A stretch of DNA of 64,000 nt, taken from assembly GCF_001632365.1 (NCBI RefSeq), contig NW_024468549.1, positions 128,419 through 192,418 of the forward strand, in the 5' to 3' direction. Below the pieces are notes generated by a model. That model did no database searches. It worked only from the letters and a program-made list of their open reading frames with translations, and had not been told where the DNA came from. Both the position numbers and the translations under genes were made by a program. This document shows, piece after piece, positions 12,184-27,388 of this stretch; position 1 is the first letter of the stretch, and every line of letters starts with the position of its first letter. Source of the stretch: Laetiporus sulphureus 93-53 (lineage: Eukaryota; Basidiomycota; Agaricomycetes; Polyporales; Laetiporaceae).

Positions 12184-12935
12184 AGAATGCAGCATCACTG
12201 TCATACTCGTCCTCACGAACATCGGCATACGGATGACGGACTGGTTTTATTGTGTCGATCGAGTTTCACGTCGCGAGGCGTACTTTCTAAGAGGAATGAC
12301 TCTCAGTAAGCAATCTGCATCAAGCTTCGAGGAAAGTGCTGCAATGCGACTCACGTTCCATTCAGCTATTTGACTTTGACTAACGTTTTCATTTCTGCCA
12401 AGCTTCGCCTACGCTCCCAGAAGGCGCGATGCCCAGCACGTTCCATCGAATCAGGTCTCGATATTTACTATTCATCTATCTCAGAGGTGCTTTCTGTCAT
12501 CATACTCCAACGCACGTTATGTCGCATGAGATGCTTGATGATGCCGGTCGCTATGAGCCATTCTGTACAAGCCCAGAGACGTGCAACAGTAGCAGCATAA
12601 AAACCCAGACTGCTTAGACCTATGACATATACGAATCAAGTTACCGACTCCTGACTTCGACGAGAACTGCAGCGTATACGTACCGGGCTTCAAATATCAT
12701 ATATCATCCCTCAACTGCGTTTGAACTGCATATGTGGTGGTAAGCGACGTGACAGAGTAGCCGAGCAGGCCCGAGCCTATCACATAATAGACACGATTGT
12801 CACTATGTCTGGGATTTGGCGTAGATGTGACGAGGAACTCACCTTGAGCTAAGTTGTACACATTTCTCGGTGGTAGATGCCTCTCACGTCAAGTTCGGTG
12901 GCAGCCAAGGGCGCGATCTGAGGTCCTGATGTCAT
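12184..12935 (-). pseudogene. Possible decayed small membrane-protein gene
   Basis: On the minus strand from about 12935, short stretches read MTSGPQIAPLAATELD, then GSGLLGYSVTSLTTTYAVQTQ, then AVWVFMLLLLHVSGLVQNG. The order (short N-terminus, then membrane helices in small exons) resembles the DUF6534 gene at 24559. No complete frame can be assembled and stops intervene, so this is either a degraded copy or chance similarity. Confidence 0.2.
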
Positions 12936-13547
12936 AGTATCCGGTCGGACAGTTCGTTTGGTTGTTTGGCCTCCAAACATTTCTAAAAGGAACCTATTGA
13001 TTTGATGGACTTTGGAGTCAAATCAGCAATTGTTCCATCAGTCGGAAATGACCCGGAAACCACCGCATCCCCAGCGCTCCAGAACTCGTTTGATCAGTGA
13101 CAGTCACCCTTGTAAACGTGGAGAAAACGAGTAAGTCGAACCTATCAGCGGGCTGTCTCTAGAGACTCAAGTATTGACTACTGGCAGAGCAAGCTCAGTA
13201 GTGGAAGCGCTCCACTGATCGATCAATTGTTGATTGCATTTAGAGTCGCAGATGGAAGTCATAACTGTTATAAAAGCCTCCATTTGGATTGGTTCAATCA
13301 ATAATGCACCAGATCAGAAGGGTAACAAAGAAGCTTCTGATTCTACGCTGACTTCGGCAAATGGCGATGCCTACAGTACAATGCATATGCGGAGCACAGA
13401 ACGGAAGTGTACGCGAGGGATGCACAGCAGCAAGTACACTCGACTCGTACAGTAGGGTGGGATAGCAACATGAGAGATCATTAGGGCACACAAGCAGGAC
13501 ACTGTTCAACAATGCTCGAACCACAGGAGGACTTATTTGAGGCCTGC
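12936..13547. other. Intergenic, no supported gene
   Basis: Only short frames without motifs are present. It includes the 3' flank of the kinase gene that ends at 13548. Confidence 0.45.
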
Positions 13548-16649
<3,102 letters not shown>

Positions 16650-17401
16650 CTACCGTCGACCTTTGCCCTTCGATGATCCCTGCTCAAACTCCTGTCTCTC
16701 CGACTCCTCTCGCTCTCTCCTCTCTAGCTCATCAAAGACCCCGTCCTTCTCCGCTCTCTGCCAAACTGCCTGCTCGTATGCCTTCTGTGCTTTCATTCGG
16801 TACCTCTGTCGCTCAAAGCTCCTCCTCTCGCTCGCGGGATCAGGTTTGGTCCACTCGTATACTCTGATTTTCTCCTCGGCCTTGTGGATCGACACGAGGT
16901 TGGCCATGAGCCGGTAGTCACTGATGTCATCTTCGGTCAACGCAAAGTATTGCCGAATCGCCGCAATCGTCGCAGGATCGAAATGCATGCTGTCGATGTC
17001 GAAAATCCTTCCTTCGTCCTCTAGGGAGGATTCTCGATGACTCCGATCCTCTTCAAAATCTGCGCTCAACACCTGCATAACCTCCGCTTCGGATGCTCTA
17101 AGCATTGTCTCGCGCCTAGGCAGCCCAAGGAGGTCCAGTGCCGGCGATCCTTTCTTACGTGACGGTGATTCGACCTCATTGTCGTAGTACCACCGCAAGT
17201 GGATGCCTTTGCCATTTGGCGTTGAGCAGACGGTAAGCTGCTCGAGCTGGCTTCGAGAATAGTTAGAGTTCTGGAGGAATTGTCGTTGGACATTCTTGCC
17301 GGCTCCACCTGTTTCCGAGGACTGCAAGAGGCAGTGTCCAAGATGATGAACACATTGAAAACAAGACGAATGCTTACCTTGATATCTCTTGGTGCAGACA
17401 T
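16650..17401 (-). CDS. Unrecognised charged protein, tandem copy A
   Basis: Two exons. Exon 1 is just MSAPRDIK. A 54-55 nt GTAAGC...TTGCAG intron follows, then exon 2 opens in phase with SSETGGAGKNVQRQFLQNSN and runs to the stop at 16650. Shared with copy B (17869-18638) are NSNYSR-x-QLE, STPNGKG, (L/I)RWYYD, KKGSPALD-(L/V)-LGL, IxDIxS, FDPATI, DISDYRL, QRYRMKAQKAYEQA and FEQGSSKG. The C-terminal half is highly charged and probably a single long helix (ERQRYRMKAQKAYEQAVWQR onward). There is no signal peptide, membrane span or catalytic motif. A TATA-like box lies about 110 bp upstream. Family and function are not known to me. Confidence 0.75.
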
Positions 17402-17508
17402 TTTCTGGTCTCAAGTTGAAACGAGAGAAAGGATGTGGCAGATGGTCTCGGTGAGTAGTCAAGTAAGCTAGTCTACCTGTGTTTGTTTATAGCCTCGCGT
17501 TATTTGTA

Positions 17509-17627
17509 CGCGTATTTATATTCTTGGCATGGCCGTCGCGTCCTTACCGCCAATACTATTACGTCGGTGGCCCAAACTCCGCGATCGTGCTTGTTGCGGC
17601 CACACAGCCACGAGGCACGGCCACTGC
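17509..17627 (-). promoter_or_regulatory. Promoter of tandem copy A, with duplicated upstream block
   Basis: On the minus strand TATAAATA lies at 17509-17516, about 110 bp before the start codon. A block at 17549-17627 (core AAACTCCGCGA ... AGCCACGAGGCACGGCCACT) recurs upstream of copy B at matching distance. Conservation of position and spacing suggests the tandem duplication carried its promoter. Whether the block binds a factor is unknown. Confidence 0.5.
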
Positions 17628-17868
17628 ATGCATGGTCTATTCGAAACGAACATCCGCGTGGACATCACGCGAGGGTTGGTATCCACAGCCACATAGGATT
17701 GGTCCATCATTTTACTTCGTTTCATTCCTTAGCATAATTAGGACGTACTCCAAAAAGAAGCGCAAATTATCGTGGCGTATAAGACCTATACAAACATTCC
17801 CAGATCAAGCTGCAGGTCTTGAACGTTGCTCATAGGCTAAAGCACATTCGTCGCATACACTAGGACCA

Positions 17869-18638
17869 TCATCGTCTTGTGCGGCCTCTACCCTTCGACG
17901 ATCCCTGCTCAAACTCCTGCCGCTTACGCTCCTCTTGTTCCCTGCTCTCTAGTTCATCAAATGCCCCCGCTTCCTCCCCTCTTTTCCACATCGCCTGCTC
18001 ATATGCCTTCTGCGCCTTCATCCTGTACCTCTGCTGCTCCAAATTCCTCCGTTCCCTCGCGGGATCTTGTGCATCAGCCTGGTATGTCGTGTGGGCTTCG
18101 TGTGCCTTGTGCATAGATACTAAGTTGGCGAGCAGACGGTAGTCGCTGATCTCGTCCATGCCTAGCGCGAAGTAGTCACGGACTGCAGTGATCGTCGCCG
18201 GATCGAAGGGCACGCTTTCAATGTCGTAGATCCTCGGTTCGGTGTCCAGAAGATGTGTAGAAGGTGCTTGCAGGTTCTCGTCTTCTTCCCCAGACCGCGC
18301 TCTCAACAGTTGTAGGGCCTCTGTTTCCGAGGCGGTTAGCGTTGCCTCATGATCCAGCAGCCCGAGGACATCCAGTGCCGGCGACCCTTTCTTCCATGAG
18401 TGATCTTCAACCATCTCGTCATAATACCAGCGAATGTGGACGCCTTTGCCATTGGGCGTGGACGAGACGGTGGCATCCTCCAGCTGGCCCCGAGAGTAGT
18501 TGGAGTTCATCAGGAATCGTCGTTGAGCATTCTTGTTGACTCCCTCTGTCTTCGGGGACAGCAAGAATTGGTGATGAAGCACGTGGAAACGTTGAATAGA
18601 AGGTGACAGCTTACCTCGTGATCTTTTGACGCGAACAT
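17869..18638 (-). CDS. Unrecognised charged protein, tandem copy B
   Basis: Two exons. Exon 1 is MFASKDHE from ATG 18638. The intron starts GTAAGC and ends CCGAAG, and exon 2 opens TEGVNKNAQRRFLMNSNYSR, continuing to the stop at 17869. It is a tandem paralogue of 16650-17401 with the same gene structure and the same motif order, ending in FEQGSSKGRGRTRR. It differs mainly in the middle acidic segment before the FDPATI block and in the first eight residues. Orientation is the same, and copy A's upstream region begins about 470 bp downstream of this stop. Function is unknown. Confidence 0.75.
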
Positions 18639-18730
18639 TTGAGCGTACGAGGATCAAATCGAGAGGAAGCCTGCACTTATGTTGATGAGCCGGTGTGTAG
18701 AAAAAGCCAGACCAGCTCGTTCTGCTGAGG

Positions 18731-18885
18731 CTTTATATAATCCCTGCGTGGCTCGTATGTGATTCTCAATCCTTTGTTTGGCCCTCATGGCGCCAAGGTT
18801 CAACACTAATGCTATTATGCATGTGGCAAAAACTCCGCGAGAGTGTTTGTTGTGGCCGCATTTAGCCACGAGGTACGGCCACTGC
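18731..18885 (-). promoter_or_regulatory. Promoter of tandem copy B, with duplicated upstream block
   Basis: On the minus strand TATATAAAG lies at 18731-18739, about 95-100 bp before the ATG at 18638. The block at 18803-18885 (AAACTCCGCGA ... AGCCACGAGGTACGGCCACT) matches the block upstream of copy A with a few substitutions. Confidence 0.5.
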
Positions 18886-20666
18886 TTGTTATGTCTGATT
18901 GAACCTTGGCACCAGCGTTCGAAATGACAATCTTCGTGAACATCGAGTGCTGGAACTGGCTCTGACACGACTACTATATCGACCTCTTCCTGCGGAATTA
19001 CATTGATAACACTTCGTCTCCTTGAAGTCTAAATTTGGCGAAGATGGGTACAACGCCTTCGGTTTGTGTAGGTCGGCATGTCTATTCTTCAGCCGTCTGC
19101 CAGTGCCACTGCGAGCGCCGTGAGAATTAGGGCTGCTGATTTTAGTCCATACCGCACCCGTTGGTAAGCGTCCCAGTGCTTCTTAAGCAAGCTCACAGGG
19201 ACCTCGCACCTAAAACGTATTTGCCTTCGCGTGCTGGAGCATCAACGCCACTATCATAACAAGGCTGAAGGCTTACGAAGAAATATCCCAGCTATGGCCA
19301 TACTGTCGCCCTTGGAGTCAGAAAATTGAACGCGTTATGGAGGTCTCAGACCTCAACACCGATAAACCTGGATCACAAGCTGAACCAACAAGTCTCGGTG
19401 GTTTCGTGCAGGTGACCGTACTACGTTGCAGCCTGTAATACGATAATCGTACAAGCACGGAGTTCGAAGACAGTTGAAGGACTGATATCGTTTACCTTTG
19501 ATATCCCCACTGGCCTTGTATTGCGCACGACAGATAAATTGTCACGAAGCCGTTCGTACGAATCGCGAAATGGGACTCGATATATCGCCGGCATGCTGTG
19601 AGAAAGCGTGACAAAGGAAGAGTGATATTGATCACATGCCGTGTGACGCATCGCGTTCGCCAGCCAGGGCGCCTCGGAGTTGGGCGCTCGCAGTTTGGAC
19701 CTCAACCATGAGCTCGAGCTTCGAGCTTTCTCACCCCCGTGTCTCAGCTAGTGCAGGCGTCACGTCCTGCGACGTTTGCCTCTTCGTTGTTTGTTTTTGA
19801 GCTTTTCCAGATCTCAAAGCCGTGCAGTTCCACGAACGTACCACGACATGCATCGCTCGGCTTAACCCTTTCCAATGCTGCTGTGAATGAGGGGTGCCCG
19901 TATCCGCACGGATACGATGTTCTTCCAAAAGCATAACTTCTGCAGTCGAGGCGTTATCTCAAACACAAGAGCCAGCTGTACTCTGCCGTTGCATCACCGT
20001 ATCAACAGAGCATCTCACGCCACGAGGTCTTCCTGGGCGGCCACATGAAGACCACATGGGCATATCTGTGTGCGATGTGAACGATTGATACTGAACTCTT
20101 GAGGCTGCCTCACTTTGCTCGCTGTATTTTCGAGCCTTGGCTAGGACGGCCGGTCTACTCACCCTGCAGGGCCGCCACTTATCGCCATGCTGTTCGTCGT
20201 CCCGGTGCCGCATGCACGATGCCGAACATCGCTTTCACGCATCTCAGAAGCGAGCATGTTCCATCATACGTACCAGGCCAATGATACCACCGAGAATCGC
20301 ATGGTAATTACGGGCAATCAAGGCCAGTGTGAGTACATCGGTAGCCTGATTGTGACGGTATCTTCTTGGGAAGCCTCACGGATCAACACCTCGCTGCAGG
20401 GAAGGATTTCACCCACCACAACTATTCGCTGTCGTGTATCTTCGAGCCCATATGCAGCGCGAACACGGCAGTTTCCATATGAACAATGTAGGCAACATCT
20501 CATTCTCTGAGATAGAACTCGGCACTTCGTTTCATGCGCTCGCACAATCTCGTCGCATTCGAGACTTTCCATGAGCAGTCGCGCACATGGACGGTCTTGG
20601 CGGCTATTATATATCGCTCGCGCCTGGCGATACGAGCAGCAAGGTGTGCGTCCCTTCGCCTTCGAG
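18886..20666. other. Long intergenic stretch, no confident gene
   Basis: No exon chain could be built. On the minus strand near 20255-20345 a short hydrophobic segment, TDVLTLALIARNYHAILGG, is bounded by plausible AG and GT sites, but I found no partner exons. At the right edge, TATATAT at about 20608-20614 lies roughly 55 bp before the sedolisin start and is a likely TATA box. Confidence 0.4.
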
Positions 20667-22757
20667 ATGATTGCTCCTAGTACGCTCGTTCTCGCTCTCT
20701 GTGTACTGGTGGTGGGCACACCCGTCCGTCGAAGCCTGGAGGTACACGAGACTCGAGATGCGATTCCCGCTGGCTTTGCTCTGCAGGGTGCTGCCGATCC
20801 TGATACTGTGCTGAACCTGCGTCTTGGTCTTGCGAGCAGCGATGCGAATGGGCTGATCGAGGCACTTTACGACGTCAGCTCGCCCAGCAGCACGAACTAT
20901 GGTCAGCACCTGTCGAAGGCAGAGGTGGGCTTTTGGACAGGCACAGCGACTGATATATTGACATTGCACATTGAACCAGGTTGACCAATACATCGCACCA
21001 AAGCCGGAAACTCTTGCCGCGGTGACCGAGTGGCTCACCGAGAACAGCGTGACGGCGACTACGCTCTCTTCTGCAGGCGATTGGCTTGCGATCTCTGTGC
21101 CTGTCGCGCAGGCAAACACGATGCTCGGTGCGGAGTTTGCCGTGTATGTAGATCAAAGCAGTGGCGAGCAGCTCGTACGCACGCTCGCGTATTCGATTCC
21201 CACGGACTTGAAGGGCCACCTCGATCTCGTACACCCGACGACTACGTACGTGCGCACCTTAGGCTTAGCGGAGATGGAGCGAGCTCATGATAGGGTCGTG
21301 TGGCTGGTGCAGGTTCGCGGCGTCGGGAAACGCGAAGCTGCCTCTGCAGGCGACGTTGTATTCGAGCAGTAAGAAGCGCGCGGCGGAGGCCAATTCCGCA
21401 TGCAGTGACTACGTTGAGCCGGCATGTCTCGAGTCGCTCTATGGGATACCCACGACGCCTGCGACGGATTCGTCCAACTATATCGTCGTAACTGGGTACG
21501 ACGATGAATATCCCAGCACGACCGATCTCCAGGTGGGCGCTTCTGCGTGCGGAATTGGCGCGTGTTCATTGTGGATGATGCCAGAACTTCCTGGAAAACT
21601 ACCGCACGGACATATCGAGCTCGACGACGTACACCGTTGTGGAGCTAGATGACGGGAGCTATGACCCGAGCGATCCTGGAGATGAGGCCGTATGTATGCA
21701 CTCTTATTGGACCCGGGTAGCATTGACATTGTTGTTGGCACCGTAGGACCTCGACATACAGTACACGGTTGGACTCGCGACTGATGTCCCTGTGACCTTC
21801 ATCTCCGTCGGCGAGTCGGCGAACGATGGGGTGTATGGGTTCTTGGACACTGCGAACTACATCCTCGATCTGAGCAATCCGCCGTCAGTGATGACGACCA
21901 GCTATGGCTCTAACGAGGAGTATATCTCGAGCAGTGTTGCGAAGTACGTGCAAGTTGTGTCGTTGTGAACGCCAGCTGACGCGACATGTTCGTGATGACC
22001 ATAGCAAGCTCTGCATTGCATATGCTTCTCTGGGTGCGATCGGCGTTTCCGTTCTGTTCGCGTCGGGAGATGGAGGCGTGTCAGGCTCCCAGAGTGAGTC
22101 CTGCACGGACTTCGTCCCCACTTTCCCGTCGGGATGTCCTTAGTACGCCATGCATCCACTTTTTCACACCTTGAATTTCAACTGATATCCGCAGTGTGAC
22201 GTCCGTCGGCGCAACAACGGGCACAGACCCTGAGACTGCCGCATCCTTCTCCGCTGGCGGGTTCTCCAACATCTTCGCTCGCCCCTCCTTCCAAGACACC
22301 GCCGTCTCCTCTTACCTCACCTACCTCGGGAGCACGTACAGCGGGATGTACAACACGTCGGGGCGCGCGTACCCGGACGTGTCCACGCAGGGCGAGGACT
22401 TCATCATCGGATACGAGGGCGATTTCTACGCGGTATCGGGCACGAGCTGCGCGAGCCCGACGTTTGCGAGTGTCATTGCGTTGCTGAATGATAGGCTGTT
22501 GGCGGCGGGGAAGAGCACGCTGGGGTGGCTGAACCCGTTTTTGTATTCGACGGGCGCGTCGGCGTTGACGGATATCACGTCGGGAGATAACCCGGGATGC
22601 GATACGAATGGGTTCTCGGCGACCACCGGGTGGGACCCGGTGAGTATATGGCGTCTTTCTTTTGGTAAGCCTTGGCCGGTGCTGATTGTGTCGGCTTCAG
22701 GTCACAGGCCTGGGAACGCCGATCTTTGACTCTCTCCTGACTGCTGTTGGACTGTAG
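20667..22757 (+). CDS. Secreted sedolisin (peptidase S53, tripeptidyl-peptidase or aorsin-like)
   Basis: An acid serine protease made as a secreted proenzyme. The start MIAPSTLVLALCVLVVGTP is a clear signal peptide. An activation propeptide follows (NYGQHLSKAE spliced to VDQYIAPKPETL). The mature domain begins after LHPTTT-type sequence and contains CLESLYGIPTTPATDSSNYI. The catalytic Glu and Asp are in GDEA-DLDIQYTVGLA, an oxyanion Asp in FASGDGGVSG, and the catalytic Ser in SGTSCASPTFASV. The C-terminal calcium site is GDNPGC...TTGWDP-VTGLGTP. The last intron joins WDP to VTGLGTP, and the stop is TAG 22755-22757. At least seven introns, all GT-AG, join in phase, and no break is seen. It is likely extracellular and used for protein digestion at low pH. 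Whether it is an exo- or endopeptidase cannot be told from these motifs. Confidence 0.93.
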
Positions 22758-24558
22758 TATCAAGCTTCGCTAAGGGACAAAACTTGTATGAGAGGACAGT
22801 TGGGCCGGGTACATGCTGAAACGAATGAATGAGCGATCACGAAGTTCTAGACCAGTGCGATCCGAGAGCAATATTGAGACCTTGTCGATCGTTGGCGCGA
22901 AAGAACAGCTAATGATGGTACGTGGACTGGCCGAGATCCCCGCCGGCTGCCTTGAGAGGTTTAATGCTGTCTCGTGCAATCGTGCGACAAGAAGTCGCGT
23001 CGCGGACAGAGTGCAAGCGACCTATCGCATAGCCGTAATCGACGAGTGTGCCAGACTGCACCCGCGTCGGGGGTGGACGTGCAAGCCTTTGGTTGGTCCA
23101 AGACTTAAAGCTTGAGGCCTTTCTGCATACGGTGAAATAATTGTTGAGTGAATTGTGAGCTGTACCGAGGCTCTCTACTGTAATACCGTTTACGGCTCGC
23201 AAGTTCATGGATGTTGGTGCAATCTATAGTGAGATGTCGCTTGATCAACTGCACGCGGAAACTGGCGAAAATGAAATAGGCCTCGTCCTCTCTGTTCATA
23301 TGACTTGCCAAGTGTTTCCCCCGCGGCTTGGTATTACGTGCCCCGACTCCTTGTTCTTGGCGAGATGTCGTCGTGGTATGGAGAAGATGCAACATGTCGC
23401 AGCCAGAGTGCGAATTTTTCGAGGTCGAACGTTTACGACGCGCAAAAAGCGGAAGAACCTTCGGCCGTAGTCTGTTCGAGAAATATGGAGGCGTACCGCG
23501 GCGATCACGAAGATCCTGGGGAGTGCCTTTCGTCAAGTGACTCGGTTAAGAGTAAATTTGAGCGGTCTTTGCATTTCCCTGGGTGCTGCTAGCGCTGATG
23601 GCCATGATACAGTGAGGGGTTATGCGATGTGCTCGAGCAGGATGGAGGAGAATGCACAATATTGTATAAAGGAAAATGGCTGCTCAAGTGGGGGATGATC
23701 GAGATAGAGATGTACGCACGATCACCATTGATGGCCGAATAGGACTCCGCGCGACGCTTGCGGCCCTGGATTCTGATGCGCGCGGCCCGGACGTCTGTCA
23801 GCATCCTTCTTCTTGCTCGCCACCCTCTTCTGCTGATACGGTACTTTATGGTCACCTCGTCACACGGCTAACATGGTAGCAAGTGTATTCCAAGTTTTGA
23901 TGGTATCCGCGCCACCGTATGCGTGTGTCCCGCTTCTCGACAGATCGTGCCACCGCCGTGGAAGAACAGAGCAAGTGAGACGGGTTTACGACAGCCCTGG
24001 CCCTGGGGACGTGTCAAATGTTGTGTACGATGAATCACGCGCCACGTCGCGTCCGTTAAATTTTGCGTGCCAGTGCTATTACTAGCGTCGCTCTAGCCTC
24101 GAACAAGCATGATCACCTCAGGAGATCAGGTCCGGGGCCCCGCACTCAGGATATCCACCCTGATTCTGTCGTCGAATCTGCACGGTTGCCGTCGCCAGCT
24201 AACGTAGGCATTCGCGAAGCCCGCTGTCACGGTGAGCCGCAGGGATCTCTTCCAATTGTGCGAAGTCTGAAATCTGACTACGCCCTCGGTGAGTACCCCG
24301 GGTGGCTCGGAACTGCCCAGCAGTAAGGCATCTCATGGGCGCGCCGGTCACCATGCGACACGCCGCACCGCAGGCCAAACGCATTTTCCTCTTCCTCGGC
24401 TGTTTTCATGCCATCAGCTAGCGCCGCCCCCGGGACCTTCCCTATTTATTATAATGCACTTAGTGACCGAGCACGGCGCACACCCCGCTCCTTCGCTCGT
24501 TCTGCTATTAGACCTTCCCACTGCATCGTGCATGTAGGTAGACTCCGCACGCACGAGC
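22758..24558. other. Intergenic stretch, no confident gene
   Basis: Short frames occur on both strands (for example 23105-23536 minus and 23305-23592 plus) but carry no recognisable motifs and do not join. It is probably the 3' flank of the sedolisin gene and upstream sequence of the next gene. Confidence 0.45.
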
Positions 24559-26723
24559 ATGATGGTGGCGGTGACCCCGGATAATCTGCATGCGAGCTTG
24601 GGCGGGCTCATTATTGGTGGGCTGGCCGCGACGGCGTGAGTGGTGCTCCCTCTTTTCTTGCTGTCGGAAGATTTATCTCAAGGTGTGTGCAGGCTGTCTG
24701 GTGTCGTGGCCATGCAGACTGTCCTTTATTTCAGGCTGTTTGAGAAGGACCATCTCGTTCTCAAGCTATGGGTAAGTGTTTATCCTAATTGTGATTGTGG
24801 AGTGCTTCTGATGGCTTGAGGTAGGTCGGAAGCATCTGGTGAGGGCGATGCTTGGCTGGGTGTCGGCGGTCTGACGTATAATTTTTTGCGCAGCATCCTG
24901 GACATCGTACATACGTGCTTAGTGTGGGCTGCCGACTGGCAATACTGCGTCGATGGTTTCGGGAGCGAGGACATCACTGACCACGTCTTTTGGTAAGTGC
25001 TTCTGACCGCATACTTTGCTGTGCTGGCTCATTAGTGGGACTTCGTAGGAGTGCTGGGGTACGTGCCGCCACATTCTTTCATAGCGCCGCGCATGAATAA
25101 CTCGCATGTATGCGCAGCTAACAATAGCGTTCACTGTGCGTCCGCCTGTTTGCTTTTTTCGTGACGTTGTGCTGAGCGTTGCGGCCAGGCGATCACCACG
25201 ATCCTCGTCCACCTGTGAGCGATGTCGTCTCTGAAATTTGCTACGTTGCGAATCGCAGGCTCTGTGACAGGTTCTTCTCGTACCGCTTGTTTAGACGTGA
25301 GTCAGCATTGGCCGTGACTGGGCGCTGGCGCTGCGTGACTCAGTGTATGCGCATATAGTCAGCAAGGGCAACTATATCATTACGGCGCCGATGGTGAGGA
25401 TATTTTGCTCGTCTTCAGACATAGCCGATACTCAATGTGTCTTCGTAGGTTATCTTGGCGACCTTTCGGCTGGGTAGGTTGCGATTGAATGACTGGGATT
25501 ATGGATCTAACTGTTGACGCGTATTCTTAATGTTGATAGCATCTGCAGTTGGTGAGTACCCGCTGAGGTTCATCAATCAGGTGCTGTATTCATTTGGTTC
25601 CCAGCCACATCGGCAGAGTTGTATGAATCTTTTTTTGTCATTCCTACGATTCTCCTGACATTGCTTTTTGCATTCTAGAATCCGCCTCGGGAGTTTCTCC
25701 GAGTTCTACATGCACTACCGAGTACGCTTCTTTCATCTCTCCATCCAACTCTGTTAATGCAGTCTATCTCCCGCAGTGGCTGTTTACCCTCGGCCTCGTG
25801 CTCTCGACTGCCCTAGACATCATGATCACGACGAGCCTCTGCGCACTGCTCCGGCGGAGCAGGCGGGGCGGGAGCGGAAGGTACGGTTTCAACCTCGAGC
25901 TTACCCTACCAATGGCGCGTGGCTGAGCTGAAATTGGCGCAGGTTAGACCAGATCTTGAACTCGATGACGCTGTATACGATAGAGAATGGGCTTGTGACT
26001 TCGTGAGTGTTGTGTTCACTTTGGTTGGAGGGTTTGAGAGGGGGTTGGGCTGATGGTGCGATGGGTAGGGTGACGACGACGCTGTCGCTTATCTTTGTGA
26101 GTCGGATGTGGATCGGCGGAGATGGTGCTGATAGGGACTGTTGTGCAGTGGCTCGTCAAACCGCATGCGCTCATCTACCTCGGGCTGCATTTTACGATTA
26201 GCAAGCGTACGTTCCTTGCATCCTTCTCTTACTCTTTCGCACGACTGACGGACGGGCTTGGCCAGTATATGCAAATTCGTTCCTCGCATCGTGAGTGCCC
26301 TTCATGCATTCATGGGTCAGGTGTTGTGGCGACTGACGTGAGTTGCCCAGGATGAATGCACGTAAGCTCTTGCGAGCACAAAACCCGTCGTCAGGGTCCT
26401 CCGGACATCGGCTGCCCACGATCCTCTCCAACGTTCGGTTTTCACACAGACCGCCGGTGAGTAAAGTCACTCCATTCTCAGGCACGTCAGCTCATTTGCG
26501 TGATACGCGCAGCCGGAGACGGTCGACCTCACCGGTACCAAGGTAATTGTTTGCGCTGGTTGAGTCGATGGGTGTGCTGATGGGATGACGTGCATGTGAA
26601 CAGGTGCAGATCACGGTGGACCGGACGGTGGATTACGCGTCGGACGACCCGATCCCGCTCGCGCAGACGCACCGCGTACACGAGGAAGACGACGTCAAGG
26701 CGGGCCCGGTGAAAATTGTCTGA
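24559..26723 (+). CDS. DUF6534-type integral membrane protein
   Basis: A basidiomycete-specific family with seven predicted membrane helices and unknown function, found in the fungal cell membrane by inference. The start is MMVAVTPDNLHASLGGLIIG. Exons then give GVVAMQTVLYFRLFEKD, ILDIVHTCLVWAADWQYC, AITTILVHL, FFSYRLFRLSKGNY, RLASAVATSAEL, FYMHYRWLFTLGLVLSTALD, MTLYTIENGLVTS and the hallmark IYLGLHFTISK...YANSFLASMNARKLLR. A hydrophilic tail ends DDVKAGPVKIV at TGA 26721-26723. The gene is split into about fifteen exons in 2.2 kb, several only 12-30 nt long (24825-24838 and 25540-25551 are clear cases). All the junctions I checked keep phase. Confidence 0.85.
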
Positions 26724-27388
26724 GGGCGCTCCAGCTCCGGATCCAAATGCCAACCTCGAAGCCGACGCGAGCTCCTTGCTGGGCGTATACATTCGTTCAG
26801 AATATGCGACTGAAATATGTAGATAAGTATGTCAATATGGTACCGATCTAGCTCCGCATACAAGGATATACTGTATGCCGATTGATAATGGTTTGTGCGA
26901 CTGTGAGAGTGCCATGTTGATCGACGTCGCCATCATTCGCAAATTTGAAGACGCGCGCTCGCGTCCGCCACCACCGCGACGCCGCACACCACCACAGCCA
27001 GCTAACACTGCATCGACCCGCTCGCGTGCACTGAGCTTGTTCGTCGTGCATGATCTCGTCGTGGGCGGCTGCGTCCGCGCGGGGCGTGCTGGGACGAGCA
27101 CAGCGGTCGAGCATACACGTACGCGTGCCCGCCGTCGGTCACATTGCCGCGGAATGTCGAGCCCATGTGCGCATCGATGGCACTGGCGTATCTGATTGCA
27201 GCGCCTGGCGCCGTCTGCACACGTCCGCTGCTCCTTTGTTTCGACCCACACGCTCACTAGGGGCTGCCTCCCGGACCCGTGATCTCATTCCAAGTGCAAG
27301 TCACAGGACGCTCAGACTGCCCGAGGCCGTTATACGCGTACGCCCCTACTGCTCGTTCCACGCTGCCCTTGATCCTGGATACACCACC
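26724..27388 (+). promoter_or_regulatory. Upstream region of aminopeptidase 1, with in-frame 5' extension
   Basis: An open frame beginning at ATG 27050 runs 113 codons without a stop straight into the conserved aminopeptidase start at 27389. Its first residues, MISSWAAASARGVLGRAQRS, are basic and lack acidic residues, as in a mitochondrial presequence. It may be coding from an alternative start, or untranslated leader that is open by chance in GC-rich sequence. Confidence 0.4.

Noticed and set aside
20161..20520. Possible minus-strand exon with hydrophobic segment
   Set aside because: Bounded by plausible splice sites but no start, stop or partner exon could be linked in phase.
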